Assembly: GCF_028807635.1 (NCBI RefSeq)
Contig: NZ_JARBAX010000001.1
Location: 3,831,501-3,895,500 of the forward strand
Direction of reading: 5' to 3'
From: Streptomyces spiramyceticus
GTDB lineage: Bacteria > Actinomycetota > Actinomycetes > Streptomycetales > Streptomycetaceae
DNA length: 64,000 bases
Shown: in pieces, positions 11,794 through 21,529 of the stretch
Position numbering within the stretch: position 1 is the stretch's first letter
Layout of the letters: the number at the start of each line of letters is the position of its first letter
The notes under the pieces: model-generated
Database searches by the model: none
What the model was told of the DNA's origin: nothing
The model's input: the letters and a program-made list of their open reading frames with translations, nothing else
Translations under genes and position numbers: made by a program

Positions 11794-13086
11794 TCACCGT
11801 TTCTGACCGGGGGTTTTCCCCACCCCCGCACTGTGCTTCGCACCACCGCCGGGCCGCTTGTCCCGGTCCCGCCACGGCAGTTCGGCCGTCACCGTCGTCC
11901 CCGCACCGGCGGGGGAGTCGAGGACGAACAGCCCGTCGACCGCGCCGAGCCGGTCGGCCAGACCGGACATGCCCGTGCCGCCGTCCAGCCGCGCCCCGCC
12001 CCGTCCGTCGTCCTGGACCTGTATCAGCAGCCTGTCCCCGGACCGCCACACGTCGACGGAGGCGGAGCGCGCCCTGCTGTGCTTGCTGACGTTCTGCAGG
12101 AGCTCGGAGACCGTGAAGTACGCGATGCCCTCGATCGCCTCGGCCGGGCGGGCCGCCAGATCGACCGTGACCCTCACCGGGGCGGTGCAGCGCGACGCGA
12201 TGGACGACAGCGCCGCGTCAAGGCCGCGGTCGGTCAGCACAGCCGGGTGAATGCCGCGCGCCAGATCACGCAGTTCCTGAAGGGCCAGCTTCACCTCGCC
12301 GTGCGCCTCGTCGACCATCGCCGCCGCCGCGACCGGGTCCTTGAAATCGCCGGTCAGTTTCTCCTTCGCCATGCCGAGCCCCATCGCGAGGGCGACGAGC
12401 CTGGCCTGCGCACCGTCGTGCAGATCGCGTTCGATGCGCCGCAGATCGGCGGCGGCGGTGTCGACGACCACGCCACGGTCCGACTCCAGCTCGGCGATCC
12501 GGCGCTCCAGCTCGTCGGACGGGCAGAGCAGCCCACGCACCATCGCTCGGTCTGCGTTGGCCATCGCCCGCGCGAGATACGGCAGCACCGGCCACAGCAC
12601 GAAGAGACCGACCAACGTGACCGCGAAGGTCAGGACGCCCCAGGGCAGCCGGATGAACGCGTACAACGCTGTCCGCCAGCCCACCGGATCCTTCAGACCC
12701 GCCCACAACCAGGCAAAGAAACCGCCCGCGCCGGGCCGCCGCTGCCCGGCATGGGCGTGCGCGGGGCTCGGCTCGTCGACGTACACACCGAGGAAGGTCC
12801 GCGCACGCGCCCGCTCGATCCTGCCGAGCTGTCTGGCCCCCAGCAGCCCTACGGCCAGCAGCGGAAGGCCGATCACCGTGACCGACAGCCCGCCGCCCAG
12901 GAGCAGGACCACCACGGTGAACACGAAACCGAACAGCGCCATCGGCAGATTCAGGAGAAGATGCGCCACCTCCTTCCAGGTGTGCCGGCCGTACGGAGCG
13001 CGCACGGGCGGCGGCCGGTCGGAGGCGTCGGATGCGTCGGACGGGCCGGACAGATCGGACTGGAGGTCGCTGGCAATGGCGGTCAT
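11794..13086 (-). CDS. Sensor histidine kinase (HisKA_3 type), copy 2
   Basis: 430 residues from ATG 13086; a longer reading of 12 more codons is possible. The architecture matches the neighbouring kinase: PF13796-type membrane sensor ('LNLPMALFGFVFTVVVLLLGGGL', 'GVLTFAVTLVGLFVLWPVLPYL'), His in 'RIERDLHDGAQARLVALAM', and ATP-binding motifs ending 'VQDDGRGGARLDGGTGMSGLADRL'. It is the first gene of the kinase-kinase-regulator set and is divergent from nuoA (180 bases). Clear tandem duplication: two sensors for one regulator, which may heterodimerise or sense different signals. Confidence 0.93.
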   Translation of the reverse strand: MTAIASDLQSDLSGPSDASDASDRPPPVRAPYGRHTWKEVAHLLLNLPMALFGFVFTVVVLLLGGGLSVTVIGLPLLAVGLLGARQLGRIERARARTFLGVYVDEPSPAHAHAGQRRPGAGGFFAWLWAGLKDPVGWRTALYAFIRLPWGVLTFAVTLVGLFVLWPVLPYLARAMANADRAMVRGLLCPSDELERRIAELESDRGVVVDTAAADLRRIERDLHDGAQARLVALAMGLGMAKEKLTGDFKDPVAAAAMVDEAHGEVKLALQELRDLARGIHPAVLTDRGLDAALSSIASRCTAPVRVTVDLAARPAEAIEGIAYFTVSELLQNVSKHSRARSASVDVWRSGDRLLIQVQDDGRGGARLDGGTGMSGLADRLGAVDGLFVLDSPAGAGTTVTAELPWRDRDKRPGGGAKHSAGVGKTPGQKR

Positions 13087-13180
13087 GGTGCAAGCCTGCC
13101 GGGCCCGGACCGCGCATGCCATGGGGTAGCTACGGTGTCAGGAGGTAGGGATAACCCCACCCTCAGTGCTACGCGGCTGC

Positions 13181-13208
13181 TTACCGAGTCTTTACCAGGG
13201 CCTACACT
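13181..13208 (+). promoter_or_regulatory. Candidate promoter of the partial nuo operon
   Basis: TTACCG (13181-13186) and TACACT (13203-13208) are separated by 16 bases, a plausible housekeeping-sigma promoter about 60 bases before nuoA. Confidence 0.4.
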
Positions 13209-13265
13209 CGCGTGCGTACAGATCGTCGAACAGGGCGCAACGAGGTCAGGGAGCGAGGGGCGGAC

Positions 13266-13658
13266 GTGCCGGAACGGACTGTTCTCGCGGCCGAGTACTT
13301 CCAGAGTTACTCGGTCGTCGGGCTGCTCGCGCTCATCGGTGTGCTCTTTGTCGCCGTGGCCTTCGGGGCCGGGCGGCTGCTGCGGCCGGTGATGCCGACG
13401 CCGGAGAAAATGCTGACGTACGAGTGCGGAGTGGACCCAGTAGGAGAAGGCTGGGCTCATACACAGGTCCGCTACTACGTCTATGCGTTTCTGTACGTGA
13501 TCTTCGCCGTGGACTCGATTTTCCTGTTCCCGTGGGCGACCGTCTTCGCCGCGGCCGGATACGGCGCGACGACGCTGGTCGAGATGTTCATCTTCCTCGG
13601 CTTCCTGGCCGTGGGACTGCTGTACGCATGGAAGAAGGGCGTCCTCGAATGGACGTGA
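13266..13658 (+). CDS. nuoA: NADH-quinone oxidoreductase subunit A
   Basis: 130 residues. The GTG at 13266 follows GAGGGG by 5 bases; an in-frame GTG at 13212 is less likely. Three membrane helices are visible. The conserved core is '[44 protein letters not shown]', read here in two parts, with the matrix-loop Cys ('YECG') and the acidic residue in helix 2. It is the first of ten nuo genes on the plus strand and overlaps nuoB by 10 bases. NuoA forms part of the quinone-channel entrance with NuoH and NuoJ. Confidence 0.95.
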   Translation: MPERTVLAAEYFQSYSVVGLLALIGVLFVAVAFGAGRLLRPVMPTPEKMLTYECGVDPVGEGWAHTQVRYYVYAFLYVIFAVDSIFLFPWATVFAAAGYGATTLVEMFIFLGFLAVGLLYAWKKGVLEWT

Positions 13659-14251
13659 CCCCTGTCGACCTCCCCCTGCCGACGCTCCCCGAGCCGAAGC
13701 GTCTGGGAGCTCTCGCCCGCCTCGCACCAGAACCCATGAAGGTGGTCCTCAACTGGGGCCGCCGCTACAGCCTGTGGGTCTTCAACTTCGGCCTCGCCTG
13801 CTGCGCGATCGAGTTCATCGCGGCGTCCATGGCGCGGCACGACTTCATCCGGCTCGGCGTGATCCCCTTCGCGCCCGGCCCGCGCCAGGCCGACCTGATG
13901 GTCGTCTCGGGCACGGTGACGGACAAGATGGCCCCGGCCGTGAAGCGTCTGTACGAGCAGATGCCCGAGCCCAAGTACGTCATCTCCTTCGGTGCCTGCT
14001 CGAACTGCGGCGGCCCGTACTGGGACTCGTACTCCGTGACAAAGGGCGTCGACCAGATCATCCCGGTCGACGTGTACGTACCGGGCTGCCCGCCCCGCCC
14101 CGAGGCGCTGCTCCAGGGCATCCTCAAGCTCCAGGAGAAGATCGCCCGCGAGTCGCTGAGCGAGCGCTACGGCCACGCACGGCCGTCCGCCGCGGCGCTG
14201 CAGAGCGGCCTCGTCGCCCCGCCGCCGGTTCCGGGGGAGGGCCCGAAGTGA
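13649..14251 (+). CDS. nuoB: NADH-quinone oxidoreductase subunit B
   Basis: 200 residues from ATG 13649. This subunit carries the terminal N2 [4Fe-4S] cluster. All four ligands are present: adjacent C51-C52 ('GLACCAIEF'), C117 ('GACSNCGG') and C147 ('VPGCPPRPE'). The C-terminus (about residues 165-200) is an Ala/Pro-rich tail. It overlaps nuoA by 10 and nuoC by 4 bases (GTGA), so translation is probably coupled. NuoB normally pairs with NuoD to form the quinone site, but no nuoD is in this cluster. Confidence 0.96.
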   Translation: MDVTPVDLPLPTLPEPKRLGALARLAPEPMKVVLNWGRRYSLWVFNFGLACCAIEFIAASMARHDFIRLGVIPFAPGPRQADLMVVSGTVTDKMAPAVKRLYEQMPEPKYVISFGACSNCGGPYWDSYSVTKGVDQIIPVDVYVPGCPPRPEALLQGILKLQEKIARESLSERYGHARPSAAALQSGLVAPPPVPGEGPK

Positions 14252-15378
14252 CCAACAGCGACACCAGCAGCAACACCGGCACGGACACCACCGCGTACAC
14301 CACGGCGTACGACAGCCTCCCGGATGCCGCCTCCGAGATCTTCGGCGAGGAGGCCACCGCCGAGCGCAGCTACGACCTGCTCACCGTCGACGTCCCGGTC
14401 GGCTCGTGGATCGCCGCCCTGGAAATCGCGCGGGACAAGCTGGCCTGCACCTATTTCGACTGGCTGAGCGCGGTCGACGAGCCCGGCACGGGCTTCCGGG
14501 TCTGCGCACACGTCGTAGCTCTCGAAGGCCGCACGGTCCGCCGCCTCCTGGTCCGTACGACGGTCCCGCACTCCGCGCCTGCCCTGCCCACCGCCGTGGA
14601 GATCTACGCGGGCGCGGCATGGCACGAGCGCGAGACGCACGAGATGTTCGGCATCGACTTCACGGACCACCCCCACCTGGTTCCCCTTCTCCTCCCCGAG
14701 GGCTTCGAAGGCCACCCGCTGCGCAAGGACTTCGTCCTCGCGGCGCGCGTCGCCAAGGCGTGGCCGGGCGCGAAGGAGCCGGGAGAGTCGGACCACGGTG
14801 GACCCAAGCGCCGCCAGATGCTGCCGCCGGGCGTGCCCGACCCGAACGAGTGGGGCCCCCAGAAGGGCCAGCTCCCCCCTGCCCCGGCCCGCGCGGCGCG
14901 AACCCCACGCGCCGCAGGCGCCGCAGCCGACCGCCCGCCGCGCCGCGCGCGCAGCGTGACGGAAGGCTCGACCAGCCAGGCGCAGGCCACCGACACGCCG
15001 CCCGTCACCGAGGCCGCCGCTCCCGCCGCTGCGGAGGGCACCGCTCCTCCCGCAACCGAGAGTGCTGCTCCCGCGACGCCTCCGGTACGCCGTACCCGCA
15101 CCGCGTCCGAAGGCTCGGCGAGTCAGGCGCCTGCGCCCCCGGCGCAGCCTCCCGCAAAGACGGAGGCCGAGACGCCCCCGGCGCAGCCCGCCGCGCAACC
15201 GGAGGCCGAGACGCCCCCGGCCGACGACTCCGCGCCGCGCCCCGCGCGCAGCGCTGACGCGCCCTGGCACCACCCGCGCCCCGCGTTCGAGGACGCGAAC
15301 GGCAACGGCGACGGCAACGGCGAGGGCAACGGCAGCAGCGACGAAGACACACCCACCGACCGAGGGAGCGACGCGTGA
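14248..15378 (+). CDS. nuoC: NADH-quinone oxidoreductase subunit C with long disordered C-terminal tail
   Basis: 376 residues from GTG 14248 (GGGGGAGGG upstream). The 30-kDa-subunit core covers about residues 40-200, with the family signature '[19 protein letters not shown]' at 125-143 and '[12 protein letters not shown]'. From about residue 203 to the end lies a roughly 170-residue Pro/Ala/Glu-rich tail with repeated 'EGSTSQAQ'/'EGSASQAP' and 'AETPPAQP' blocks and a final run of Gly/Asn. Such a tail is far beyond the family's usual length. A GTGA overlap joins it to nuoB and nuoH. The tail may tether partners or simply fill solvent; its function is unknown. Confidence 0.93.
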   Translation: MTNSDTSSNTGTDTTAYTTAYDSLPDAASEIFGEEATAERSYDLLTVDVPVGSWIAALEIARDKLACTYFDWLSAVDEPGTGFRVCAHVVALEGRTVRRLLVRTTVPHSAPALPTAVEIYAGAAWHERETHEMFGIDFTDHPHLVPLLLPEGFEGHPLRKDFVLAARVAKAWPGAKEPGESDHGGPKRRQMLPPGVPDPNEWGPQKGQLPPAPARAARTPRAAGAAADRPPRRARSVTEGSTSQAQATDTPPVTEAAAPAAAEGTAPPATESAAPATPPVRRTRTASEGSASQAPAPPAQPPAKTEAETPPAQPAAQPEAETPPADDSAPRPARSADAPWHHPRPAFEDANGNGDGNGEGNGSSDEDTPTDRGSDA

Positions 15379-16343
15379 ACGACGTACTCGATGTCGCCCT
15401 CCGGCTGGCCATCGTCTTCGCCGTGTTCATGGTCGTGCCGCTCGTCGTGGGGCAGACCGAGCACAAGGTGATGGCCCACATGCAGGGCCGCCTCGGTCCC
15501 ATGTACGCGGGCGGCTTCCACGGCTGGGCGCAGCTCGTCGCCGACGGCGTGAAGTTCGCGCAGAAGGAAGACATCGTCCCGGCCAACGCCGACCGCCGTA
15601 TCTTCCAGCTCGCCCCCGCCGTCGCGCTCCTGCCGTACCTCCTTGTGATCGTCGCGATCCCGATCGGCCCGAGCGAGGGCGCGGTCGGCCAGGTCGTCGA
15701 CGCGGGTATCTTCTTCGTGCTCGCCGTCATGGGCGTCGGCGTGCTCGGCTCGCTCATGGCGGGCTGGGCGTCGGCCAACAAGTTCTCCCTCCTCGGCGGC
15801 CTCCGTACCGCCGCCCAGCTCCTCGCGTACGAACTGCCGATGCTGCTCGCCGCCGCCTCCGTGGCGATGGCGGCCGGCACGGTCTCACTCCCCGGCATCC
15901 TGAACGCCTTCGAGTGGTGGTGGCTGCCCTGGCAGATCGTCGGCGCGATCGTCTTCTTCGTCGCCGGTCTCGCCGAGCTGCAGCGCCCGCCGTTCGACAT
16001 GCCGGTCGCCGACTCGGAGATCATCTTCGGTGCGTACACCGAGTACACCGGCCTGCGTTTCGCGCTCTTCCTCCTCGCCGAGTACGCCGGAATCGTCGTC
16101 CTCTGCGGCCTGACCACCGTCCTCTTCCTCGGCGGCTGGCACGGCCCCTGGGGTGCCGACGGCCTCGGCTGGGTCTGGACGCTCCTCAAGACCGCGATCC
16201 TCGCTTTCGGCATCATCTGGCTGCGCGTCACCTACCCGCGGCTGCGCGAGGACCAGCTCCAGAAGCTCGCCTGGACCGTGCTCATCCCGCTCGCTCTCGC
16301 GCAGATCGCGCTCACCGGAATCGTGAAGGTGGCGATCCAGTAA
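15375..16343 (+). CDS. nuoH: NADH-quinone oxidoreductase subunit H
   Basis: 322 residues from GTG 15375 (GTGA overlap with nuoC). This polytopic subunit forms the quinone chamber and the link between the peripheral arm and the proton channels. The conserved matrix loops are clear: '[25 protein letters not shown]' (seen in two parts), '[16 protein letters not shown]' and '[18 protein letters not shown]'. The last is the highly charged E/D loop. '[15 protein letters not shown]' follows. Its end overlaps nuoI by one base (TAATG). Confidence 0.96.
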   Translation: MNDVLDVALRLAIVFAVFMVVPLVVGQTEHKVMAHMQGRLGPMYAGGFHGWAQLVADGVKFAQKEDIVPANADRRIFQLAPAVALLPYLLVIVAIPIGPSEGAVGQVVDAGIFFVLAVMGVGVLGSLMAGWASANKFSLLGGLRTAAQLLAYELPMLLAAASVAMAAGTVSLPGILNAFEWWWLPWQIVGAIVFFVAGLAELQRPPFDMPVADSEIIFGAYTEYTGLRFALFLLAEYAGIVVLCGLTTVLFLGGWHGPWGADGLGWVWTLLKTAILAFGIIWLRVTYPRLREDQLQKLAWTVLIPLALAQIALTGIVKVAIQ

Positions 16344-16936
16344 TGGCTCCGATCCCAGGGTCAGGTCTCGCCAAGGGCCTGGCCGTCACGCTTCGCACGA
16401 TGACGAAGAAGACCGTCACCGCGCAGTACCCGGACGTCCAGCCCGAACTCCCGCCGCGTTCGCGCGGCGTGATCGGCCTGTTCGAGGAGAACTGCACGGT
16501 CTGCATGCTCTGCGCACGCGAATGCCCCGACTGGTGCATCTACATCGACTCCCACAAGGAGACGGTCCCGGCCGCGACGCCCGGCGGCCGCGAGCGCAGC
16601 CGCAACGTCCTCGACCGTTTCGCCATCGACTTCTCGCTCTGCATGTACTGCGGTATCTGCATCGAGGTATGTCCTTTCGACGCGCTCTTCTGGTCGCCGG
16701 AGTTCGAGTACGCCGAGACCGACATCCACGAACTCACGCATGAGCGGGACAAGCTCCGCGAGTGGATGTGGACGGTGCCCGCGCCGCCCGCGCTGGACCC
16801 GGGCGCGGAGGAGCCGAAGGAGATCGCGGCGGCGCGCAAGGCCGCCGACAAGCTCGCGGCCGCGCAGGAGCAGGCCGCGCAGGAGCAGGCCACCGAGCAG
16901 CAGGCCGAGCAGCAGGGCGAGGGGTCCGCCGAATGA
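16343..16936 (+). CDS. nuoI: NADH-quinone oxidoreductase subunit I (2x[4Fe-4S])
   Basis: 197 residues from ATG 16343. Two ferredoxin-type motifs are complete: '[12 protein letters not shown]' (about residues 53-64) and '[12 protein letters not shown]' (about 96-107). They carry the N6a and N6b clusters that pass electrons to NuoB. The C-terminus from about residue 150 is an Ala/Gln/Glu-rich charged helix ('[19 protein letters not shown]') not needed for the fold. In a complex without NuoEFG this subunit is a natural entry point for ferredoxin electrons, which is inference. It overlaps nuoJ by 4 bases (ATGA). Confidence 0.96.
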   Translation: MAPIPGSGLAKGLAVTLRTMTKKTVTAQYPDVQPELPPRSRGVIGLFEENCTVCMLCARECPDWCIYIDSHKETVPAATPGGRERSRNVLDRFAIDFSLCMYCGICIEVCPFDALFWSPEFEYAETDIHELTHERDKLREWMWTVPAPPALDPGAEEPKEIAAARKAADKLAAAQEQAAQEQATEQQAEQQGEGSAE

Positions 16937-17550
16937 ACCACCTCGCAGCCGCCGCAACGGCCGAGCACGGCTTCCTCTCCCCGACCGGCGTCGAAATCGC
17001 CTTCCTCCTGGTCGGAATTGTCACCCTCGGCGCGGCCGTCATCACGGTCACGACCAAGCAGCTGGTGCACGCCGCCCTCTGGCTGGTCGTGGCGCTCGGC
17101 GGCCTGGCCGTCGAATACCTCCTGCTCACGGCCGAGTTCGTCGCCTGGGTGCAGGTCCTGATCTACGTCGGTTCCGTGGTCGTCCTCCTTCTCTTCGGGC
17201 TGATGCTCACCAAGGCCCCCATCGGGCGCTCACCGGACGCCGATTCGGGCAACAGCTGGGCCGCTCTCACGGTGGCCGTTGCCGCAGCAGCCGCTCTCGT
17301 GTGGGTGGTTGTGGACGCGTTCCGTACGACCTGGATCGATCTCGACGGCCCCACCCAGGGCTCCACCAAGGTGACCGGCGAGATCCTTTTCCAGCACTGG
17401 GTCCTGCCCTTCGAGGCACTCTCGGTCCTGCTGCTGGCCGCCCTCGTCGGCGCGATCGTCCTCTCCCGCAAGGACCTCAAGGCAGCCAAAGACCCCAACG
17501 CCGCCAAGGCACCCAACGACGCCACCACTTCCGAGGAGGGGCCGCGCTGA
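16933..17550 (+). CDS. nuoJ: NADH-quinone oxidoreductase subunit J
   Basis: 205 residues from ATG 16933. Five membrane helices are visible, with the core motif '[48 protein letters not shown]' (described in parts). TM3 includes the pi-bulge region 'IYVGSVVVL'. The C-terminus is a short Lys/Ala/Asn tail ('[14 protein letters not shown]'). It overlaps nuoI by 4 bases and nuoK by 1 base. Confidence 0.95.
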   Translation: MNHLAAAATAEHGFLSPTGVEIAFLLVGIVTLGAAVITVTTKQLVHAALWLVVALGGLAVEYLLLTAEFVAWVQVLIYVGSVVVLLLFGLMLTKAPIGRSPDADSGNSWAALTVAVAAAAALVWVVVDAFRTTWIDLDGPTQGSTKVTGEILFQHWVLPFEALSVLLLAALVGAIVLSRKDLKAAKDPNAAKAPNDATTSEEGPR

Positions 17551-17921
17551 TGCACCTCGCCTATCCCGCTGTGCTCTCCGCTCTCCTCTTCTCCGCCGGC
17601 TTGTACGGAGTGCTCGCGCGCCGCAACGCGATCCTGGTGCTGATGTCCGTCGAGCTGATGCTCAACGCCGTCAACCTCAACCTCGTCGCCTTCGACGTCT
17701 GGCTCCGCGACACCCTCCACACCGGCCAGGCGCTCACCCTCTTCACCATCGCCATCGCCGCGGCCGAGATCGGCATCGGCCTGGCGATCGTCCTGATGGT
17801 CTACCGCAACCGCGGAACCTCGGACATCGACAAGCTCCGCGACACCGCCGAGGGCCCGGCCGACGACGAAGCTTCCGCCATGGCACAGAAGGCCGAACAG
17901 AAGGCTGAGGCCGCCGCGTGA
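17550..17921 (+). CDS. nuoK: NADH-quinone oxidoreductase subunit K
   Basis: 123 residues from ATG 17550 (one-base TGATG overlap). Three membrane helices hold the conserved buried glutamates: E in '[20 protein letters not shown]' and E in '[20 protein letters not shown]'. The family is usually near 100 residues, and here about 20 extra charged residues form a C-terminal tail. It overlaps nuoL by 4 bases (GTGA). Confidence 0.95.
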   Translation: MHLAYPAVLSALLFSAGLYGVLARRNAILVLMSVELMLNAVNLNLVAFDVWLRDTLHTGQALTLFTIAIAAAEIGIGLAIVLMVYRNRGTSDIDKLRDTAEGPADDEASAMAQKAEQKAEAAA

Positions 17922-19912
17922 CGACCACGACCCTCGCCGTCCTCGTTCCCCTCCTTCCTTTCCTCGGTGCCGCGGCCGGGCTGCTGCTCGGCCGCACCGC
18001 CCCCGGTTTCGTCCGGCCCCTTGCCGTACTGCCGACCGTGGCCGCCGCCGTGCTGGCCGCGCTCGTCGCCGTACGCCAGGGCGGCGGCCGGGCGATCGAC
18101 GCATCGACCCAGCTCACCCCGACCGGCTCGGTCCCCATCGACCTCGCCCTGCACCTCGACGGCTTCGCTGTCCTCGTCGCCGTCCTGGTCGGGGTCGTCG
18201 CGACCTGCGTGCAGCTCTACTCGACGGGCTACCTGCGCGACGACCCGCGCTACCCCTCGTACGCGGCCCTCATCTCCCTCTTCACCTCCGCGATGCTGCT
18301 CGTCGTCTACTCGGGCGACCTGATGGTGCTGCTGGTCGGCTGGGAAATCATGGGCATCTGCTCGTACTTCCTGGTCGGCCACTACTGGGAGACGCCCGAA
18401 GCCCGCGCCGCCTCCCTCAAGGCCTTCCTGGTCACCAAGCTCGGCGACATCCCCTTCCTGTTCGGCCTGTTCGCGCTCGCCGCCGACGCCGGTACGTTCC
18501 GGATCAACGGCATCCTGGGCGCCGTCGCGAGCGGCGGAATCGACCACCCCACGCTGATCGCCCTGCTGCTCCTCGCCGGAGTGGCCGGCAAGTCGGCGCA
18601 GTTCCCGCTTCACACCTGGCTGCCCGACGCGATGGCGGGTCCCACACCCGTCTCCGCGCTGATCCACGCAGCGACGATGGTCGCCGCGGGTGTGTACTTC
18701 GTCGCCCGCCTCCTTCCGGTCTTCGCCGCCTCCGCCGCGGCCCTGACCGTCCTCGCCGTGATGGCCGCGGTCACCATGGTCGGCTCGGCACTCGCCGCCC
18801 TGGCCCAGGACGACATCAAGCGCGTCCTCGCCTACTCGACGATCGGTCAGCTCGGCTACATGACCGGCGCCCTGGCCGTCGGTGACCGCGGCGCCGCCGT
18901 CTTCCACCTCCTGTCCCACGGCGCCTTCAAGGCACTGCTCTTCCTCGGCGCCGGCGTGATAATCCACGCGGCCGGCACCAACTCCCTCGCCGCCATGTCC
19001 CGCATGAGCGGCCTGCCCAAGCGCATCCCCGACGCGTACTGGACGATGACGATCGCCCTGTTCGCACTCGCCGCGATCCCGCCCTTCGCCGGCTTCTTCT
19101 CCAAGGAAGCCGTCCTCGTCGCCGCCGAACACGCTTCCCTCGGCGACACCCAGGGCGTCCCCTCCGGTGCCGGCTGGACCGTGCTCGTCGCGGGCCTGCT
19201 CACCGCCGTCCTCACCGCCGCGTACGCCATCCGCCTCTGGCTGCTGGCCTTCCGCGGCCGGGGTGCGGCGGCCCCCGACCACGGCAAGCAGCCCATCGCC
19301 ATGAACGGCGTGCTGTGGCTCCTCGCCATCCCCTCGCTCGGCCTGGGCCTGACCGCCGGCTACCTCGCCGACTGGTTCGACGGCGACGCACTCACCCCGA
19401 CCGTCACCACCGCGGTGCTCGGCACGGGTGTCGCCCTCGTCGGCGGACTGGTCACCTACGGCGCCTGGCGGCACACGACAGCGCTCGCAGCCCGCTTCCC
19501 CATGGGCGCCGTGGCCGCACACCCCGAAGCCGAACCGGCCCTCTCCGAGGCGGAAGCCATCGCCACCCACGCGCCCGCCTACGGCGACATCGCGTCGGCC
19601 CCCGACCCCGCCGACCCGGGTCGGCTGCTGCTGGGACCGCTGCACCGCCACGCGGCCGCCGGCTTCCACCTCGACGCCGTCTACAACACCCTCTTCGTAC
19701 GGCCCGTACTGGCGGCCGCCGAACTGGTCCGCTTCCTGGACCGCGAGGTCGTCGAGACGTACGTACGAGGTGCGGGCACCGCCCCGCGCCTGCTCGGCAC
19801 GGTCGTCCGCCGAGCCCAGACCGGCAATGTGCAGACCTACCTCAGCGCGCTGCTCGCCGGTTCCGTCGTCCTGGCGATCGCCGCCGTCATCGTCGCCGCC
19901 GTCGGAGCGTGA
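17918..19912 (+). CDS. nuoL: NADH-quinone oxidoreductase subunit L (antiporter-like)
   Basis: 664 residues from GTG 17918. This proton-pumping subunit is homologous to Mrp antiporters. The N-terminal part reads '[54 protein letters not shown]' in order, with the key E of 'GWEIMG'. Then follow '[31 protein letters not shown]' with its conserved K and H, and '[17 protein letters not shown]'. The C-terminal region has the long amphipathic helix and final membrane anchor. It is shortly followed by nuoM (3-base gap). Confidence 0.96.
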   Translation: MTTTTLAVLVPLLPFLGAAAGLLLGRTAPGFVRPLAVLPTVAAAVLAALVAVRQGGGRAIDASTQLTPTGSVPIDLALHLDGFAVLVAVLVGVVATCVQLYSTGYLRDDPRYPSYAALISLFTSAMLLVVYSGDLMVLLVGWEIMGICSYFLVGHYWETPEARAASLKAFLVTKLGDIPFLFGLFALAADAGTFRINGILGAVASGGIDHPTLIALLLLAGVAGKSAQFPLHTWLPDAMAGPTPVSALIHAATMVAAGVYFVARLLPVFAASAAALTVLAVMAAVTMVGSALAALAQDDIKRVLAYSTIGQLGYMTGALAVGDRGAAVFHLLSHGAFKALLFLGAGVIIHAAGTNSLAAMSRMSGLPKRIPDAYWTMTIALFALAAIPPFAGFFSKEAVLVAAEHASLGDTQGVPSGAGWTVLVAGLLTAVLTAAYAIRLWLLAFRGRGAAAPDHGKQPIAMNGVLWLLAIPSLGLGLTAGYLADWFDGDALTPTVTTAVLGTGVALVGGLVTYGAWRHTTALAARFPMGAVAAHPEAEPALSEAEAIATHAPAYGDIASAPDPADPGRLLLGPLHRHAAAGFHLDAVYNTLFVRPVLAAAELVRFLDREVVETYVRGAGTAPRLLGTVVRRAQTGNVQTYLSALLAGSVVLAIAAVIVAAVGA

Positions 19913-19915
19913 GCC

Positions 19916-21529
19916 GTGATCGATATCAGCCCGTCCGTGATGCAGTTCCTTCTGGCGTTCGTCGTCGTCGGCCCGCTCATCGGCGCCGCAGCGGCTCTCC
20001 TCCCGGCCCCGCCCGGCCTGAAGGGCAAGAGCCCCGACCAGGCCGTGCTCCGCCACGGCGTGACCGTGACCGGCGCGGTCCTCGCCGCAGCGATCGCCCT
20101 CGCGATCGGCTTCGACCTTCCCCAAGCTCTCGACCCCGCTCGAGCAGGGGAGACCCCAACCAACCCGTCGAGGATGCAGGCCACGACCGACATCAGCTGG
20201 ATCCCGGCGCTCGACGTCAGGATCCACCTCGGCATCGACGGCATCTCGCTCCCCCTCCTCGTCATGACCGCGCTGCTGACCTTCCTCTGCGCGCTCTACA
20301 GCTACTTCAAGATGCCCGCGGGCCCGTCCCCGAAGGCATTCGTCGCACTGCTGCTCGTCCTTGAGTCCGGCATGCTCGCGACCTTCGCCGTCCTCGATCT
20401 CCTGCTGTTCTTCCTGGCGTTCGAGATGGTCCTCATCCCGATGTACTTCCTGATCGCACGCTGGGGCGGCGACCAACGCCAGTCGTCCGCCTGGAAGTTC
20501 ATCCTCTACACGCTGCTCGGCTCCGTCGTCATGCTGCTCGGTCTCCTCCTCATCGGACTGAATTCGGGCACATTCGACATGGTGGCACTCGCCACTGACA
20601 ACGGCCGTGGGCTGACAACATCCGTGCAGGTCATCGCCGTTCTGGCGATCGGTCTCGGCCTCGCGGTGAAGACTCCGATGTGGCCGCTGCACAGCTGGCT
20701 GCCGGACGCCCACACCGCCGCACCCACCGTCGGCTCCGTCCTCCTCGCGGGCGTCCTGCTGAAGATGGGTACGTACGGATTCGTCCGCCTCGTGCTCCCC
20801 ATCGCACCCGACGGGATGCGCACCTTCGCGCCGTACCTCGCAGCCTTCGCGGTCGCCGGCATCATCTACGGATCCCTGGCCTGCCTCGCTCTCACCCGCA
20901 AGGGCGCCAAGGGCGACCTCAAGCGCCTGATCGCGTACTCCTCCGTCGGCCACATGGGCTTCGTACTCCTCGGCATCGCGTCCATGACACCCACCGGCAT
21001 CAACGGCGCGCTGTTCGCCAACATCGGCCACGGACTCATCACCGGCCTGCTCTTCTTCCTGGTCGGAGCCCTCAAGGACCGCTACGGCACCGCGGACCTC
21101 GACACCCTGGCCGGCGCCACCGGCGCAGCGCTCTACGGCCGCGCCCCCCGCCTCGGCGGCCTGCTGGCCTTCGCCGCGGTCGCCTCACTCGGGCTTCCCG
21201 GCCTCGCCGGATTCTGGGGCGAGATGCTCACGATGTTCGGCGCCTTCGACCCCGCCGAAGGCCTCAGCCGCCCCGCCTTCCTCACCTTCATGGCGATCGC
21301 CGGCATCGGCACGCTGCTCACCGCCGCATACCTGCTCGTCGTCGTACGCCGCGTCTGCATGGGCGTGCCGCAGGAATCGCCCGAGCCGATCGCCGACGTC
21401 CAGAGCTACGAATTCGCCGCCTGGACGCCCCTCGTCGCCCTCACTGTCCTCGCCGGACTCTGGCCCGCGGTCCTCCTCGGCCTCACCGACCCGGCCGTGC
21501 AGCAGCTCCTCGCAGGAGGCAAGTCGTGA
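19916..21529 (+). CDS. nuoM: NADH-quinone oxidoreductase subunit M, with in-frame repeat insertion
   Basis: 537 residues from GTG 19916. It is an antiporter-like proton-pumping subunit. Typical motifs include 'LFFLAFEMVLIPMYFLIARWGG' (key E), 'KTPMWPLHSWLPDAHTAAPT' (key K) and 'DLKRLIAYSSVGHMGFVLLG'. Between residues about 69 and 82 ('PQALDPARAGETPT') the DNA matches a dispersed Streptomyces repeat also found at 36522-36565. It is therefore probably an in-frame insertion in the periplasmic loop before 'RMQATTDISWIPALDVRIHLGIDG'. The rest of the frame is intact, so the protein is likely functional. It overlaps nuoN by 4 bases. Confidence 0.95.
   Translation: MIDISPSVMQFLLAFVVVGPLIGAAAALLPAPPGLKGKSPDQAVLRHGVTVTGAVLAAAIALAIGFDLPQALDPARAGETPTNPSRMQATTDISWIPALDVRIHLGIDGISLPLLVMTALLTFLCALYSYFKMPAGPSPKAFVALLLVLESGMLATFAVLDLLLFFLAFEMVLIPMYFLIARWGGDQRQSSAWKFILYTLLGSVVMLLGLLLIGLNSGTFDMVALATDNGRGLTTSVQVIAVLAIGLGLAVKTPMWPLHSWLPDAHTAAPTVGSVLLAGVLLKMGTYGFVRLVLPIAPDGMRTFAPYLAAFAVAGIIYGSLACLALTRKGAKGDLKRLIAYSSVGHMGFVLLGIASMTPTGINGALFANIGHGLITGLLFFLVGALKDRYGTADLDTLAGATGAALYGRAPRLGGLLAFAAVASLGLPGLAGFWGEMLTMFGAFDPAEGLSRPAFLTFMAIAGIGTLLTAAYLLVVVRRVCMGVPQESPEPIADVQSYEFAAWTPLVALTVLAGLWPAVLLGLTDPAVQQLLAGGKS
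20118..20160 (+). repeat. Copy of a dispersed Streptomyces repeat inside nuoM
   Basis: About 44 bases starting CTTCCCCAAGCTCTCGAC and ending AGCAGGGGAGACCCCAAC are roughly 80 % identical, by eye, to the core of the MITE-like element at 36522-36565. It is in the same orientation and keeps the nuoM frame. Confidence 0.7.

Noticed and set aside
17801-21031. 1076-residue open frame antisense to nuoK-nuoM
   Set aside because: Shadow of membrane-protein genes; Gly/Glu/Asp/His composition with no domain.
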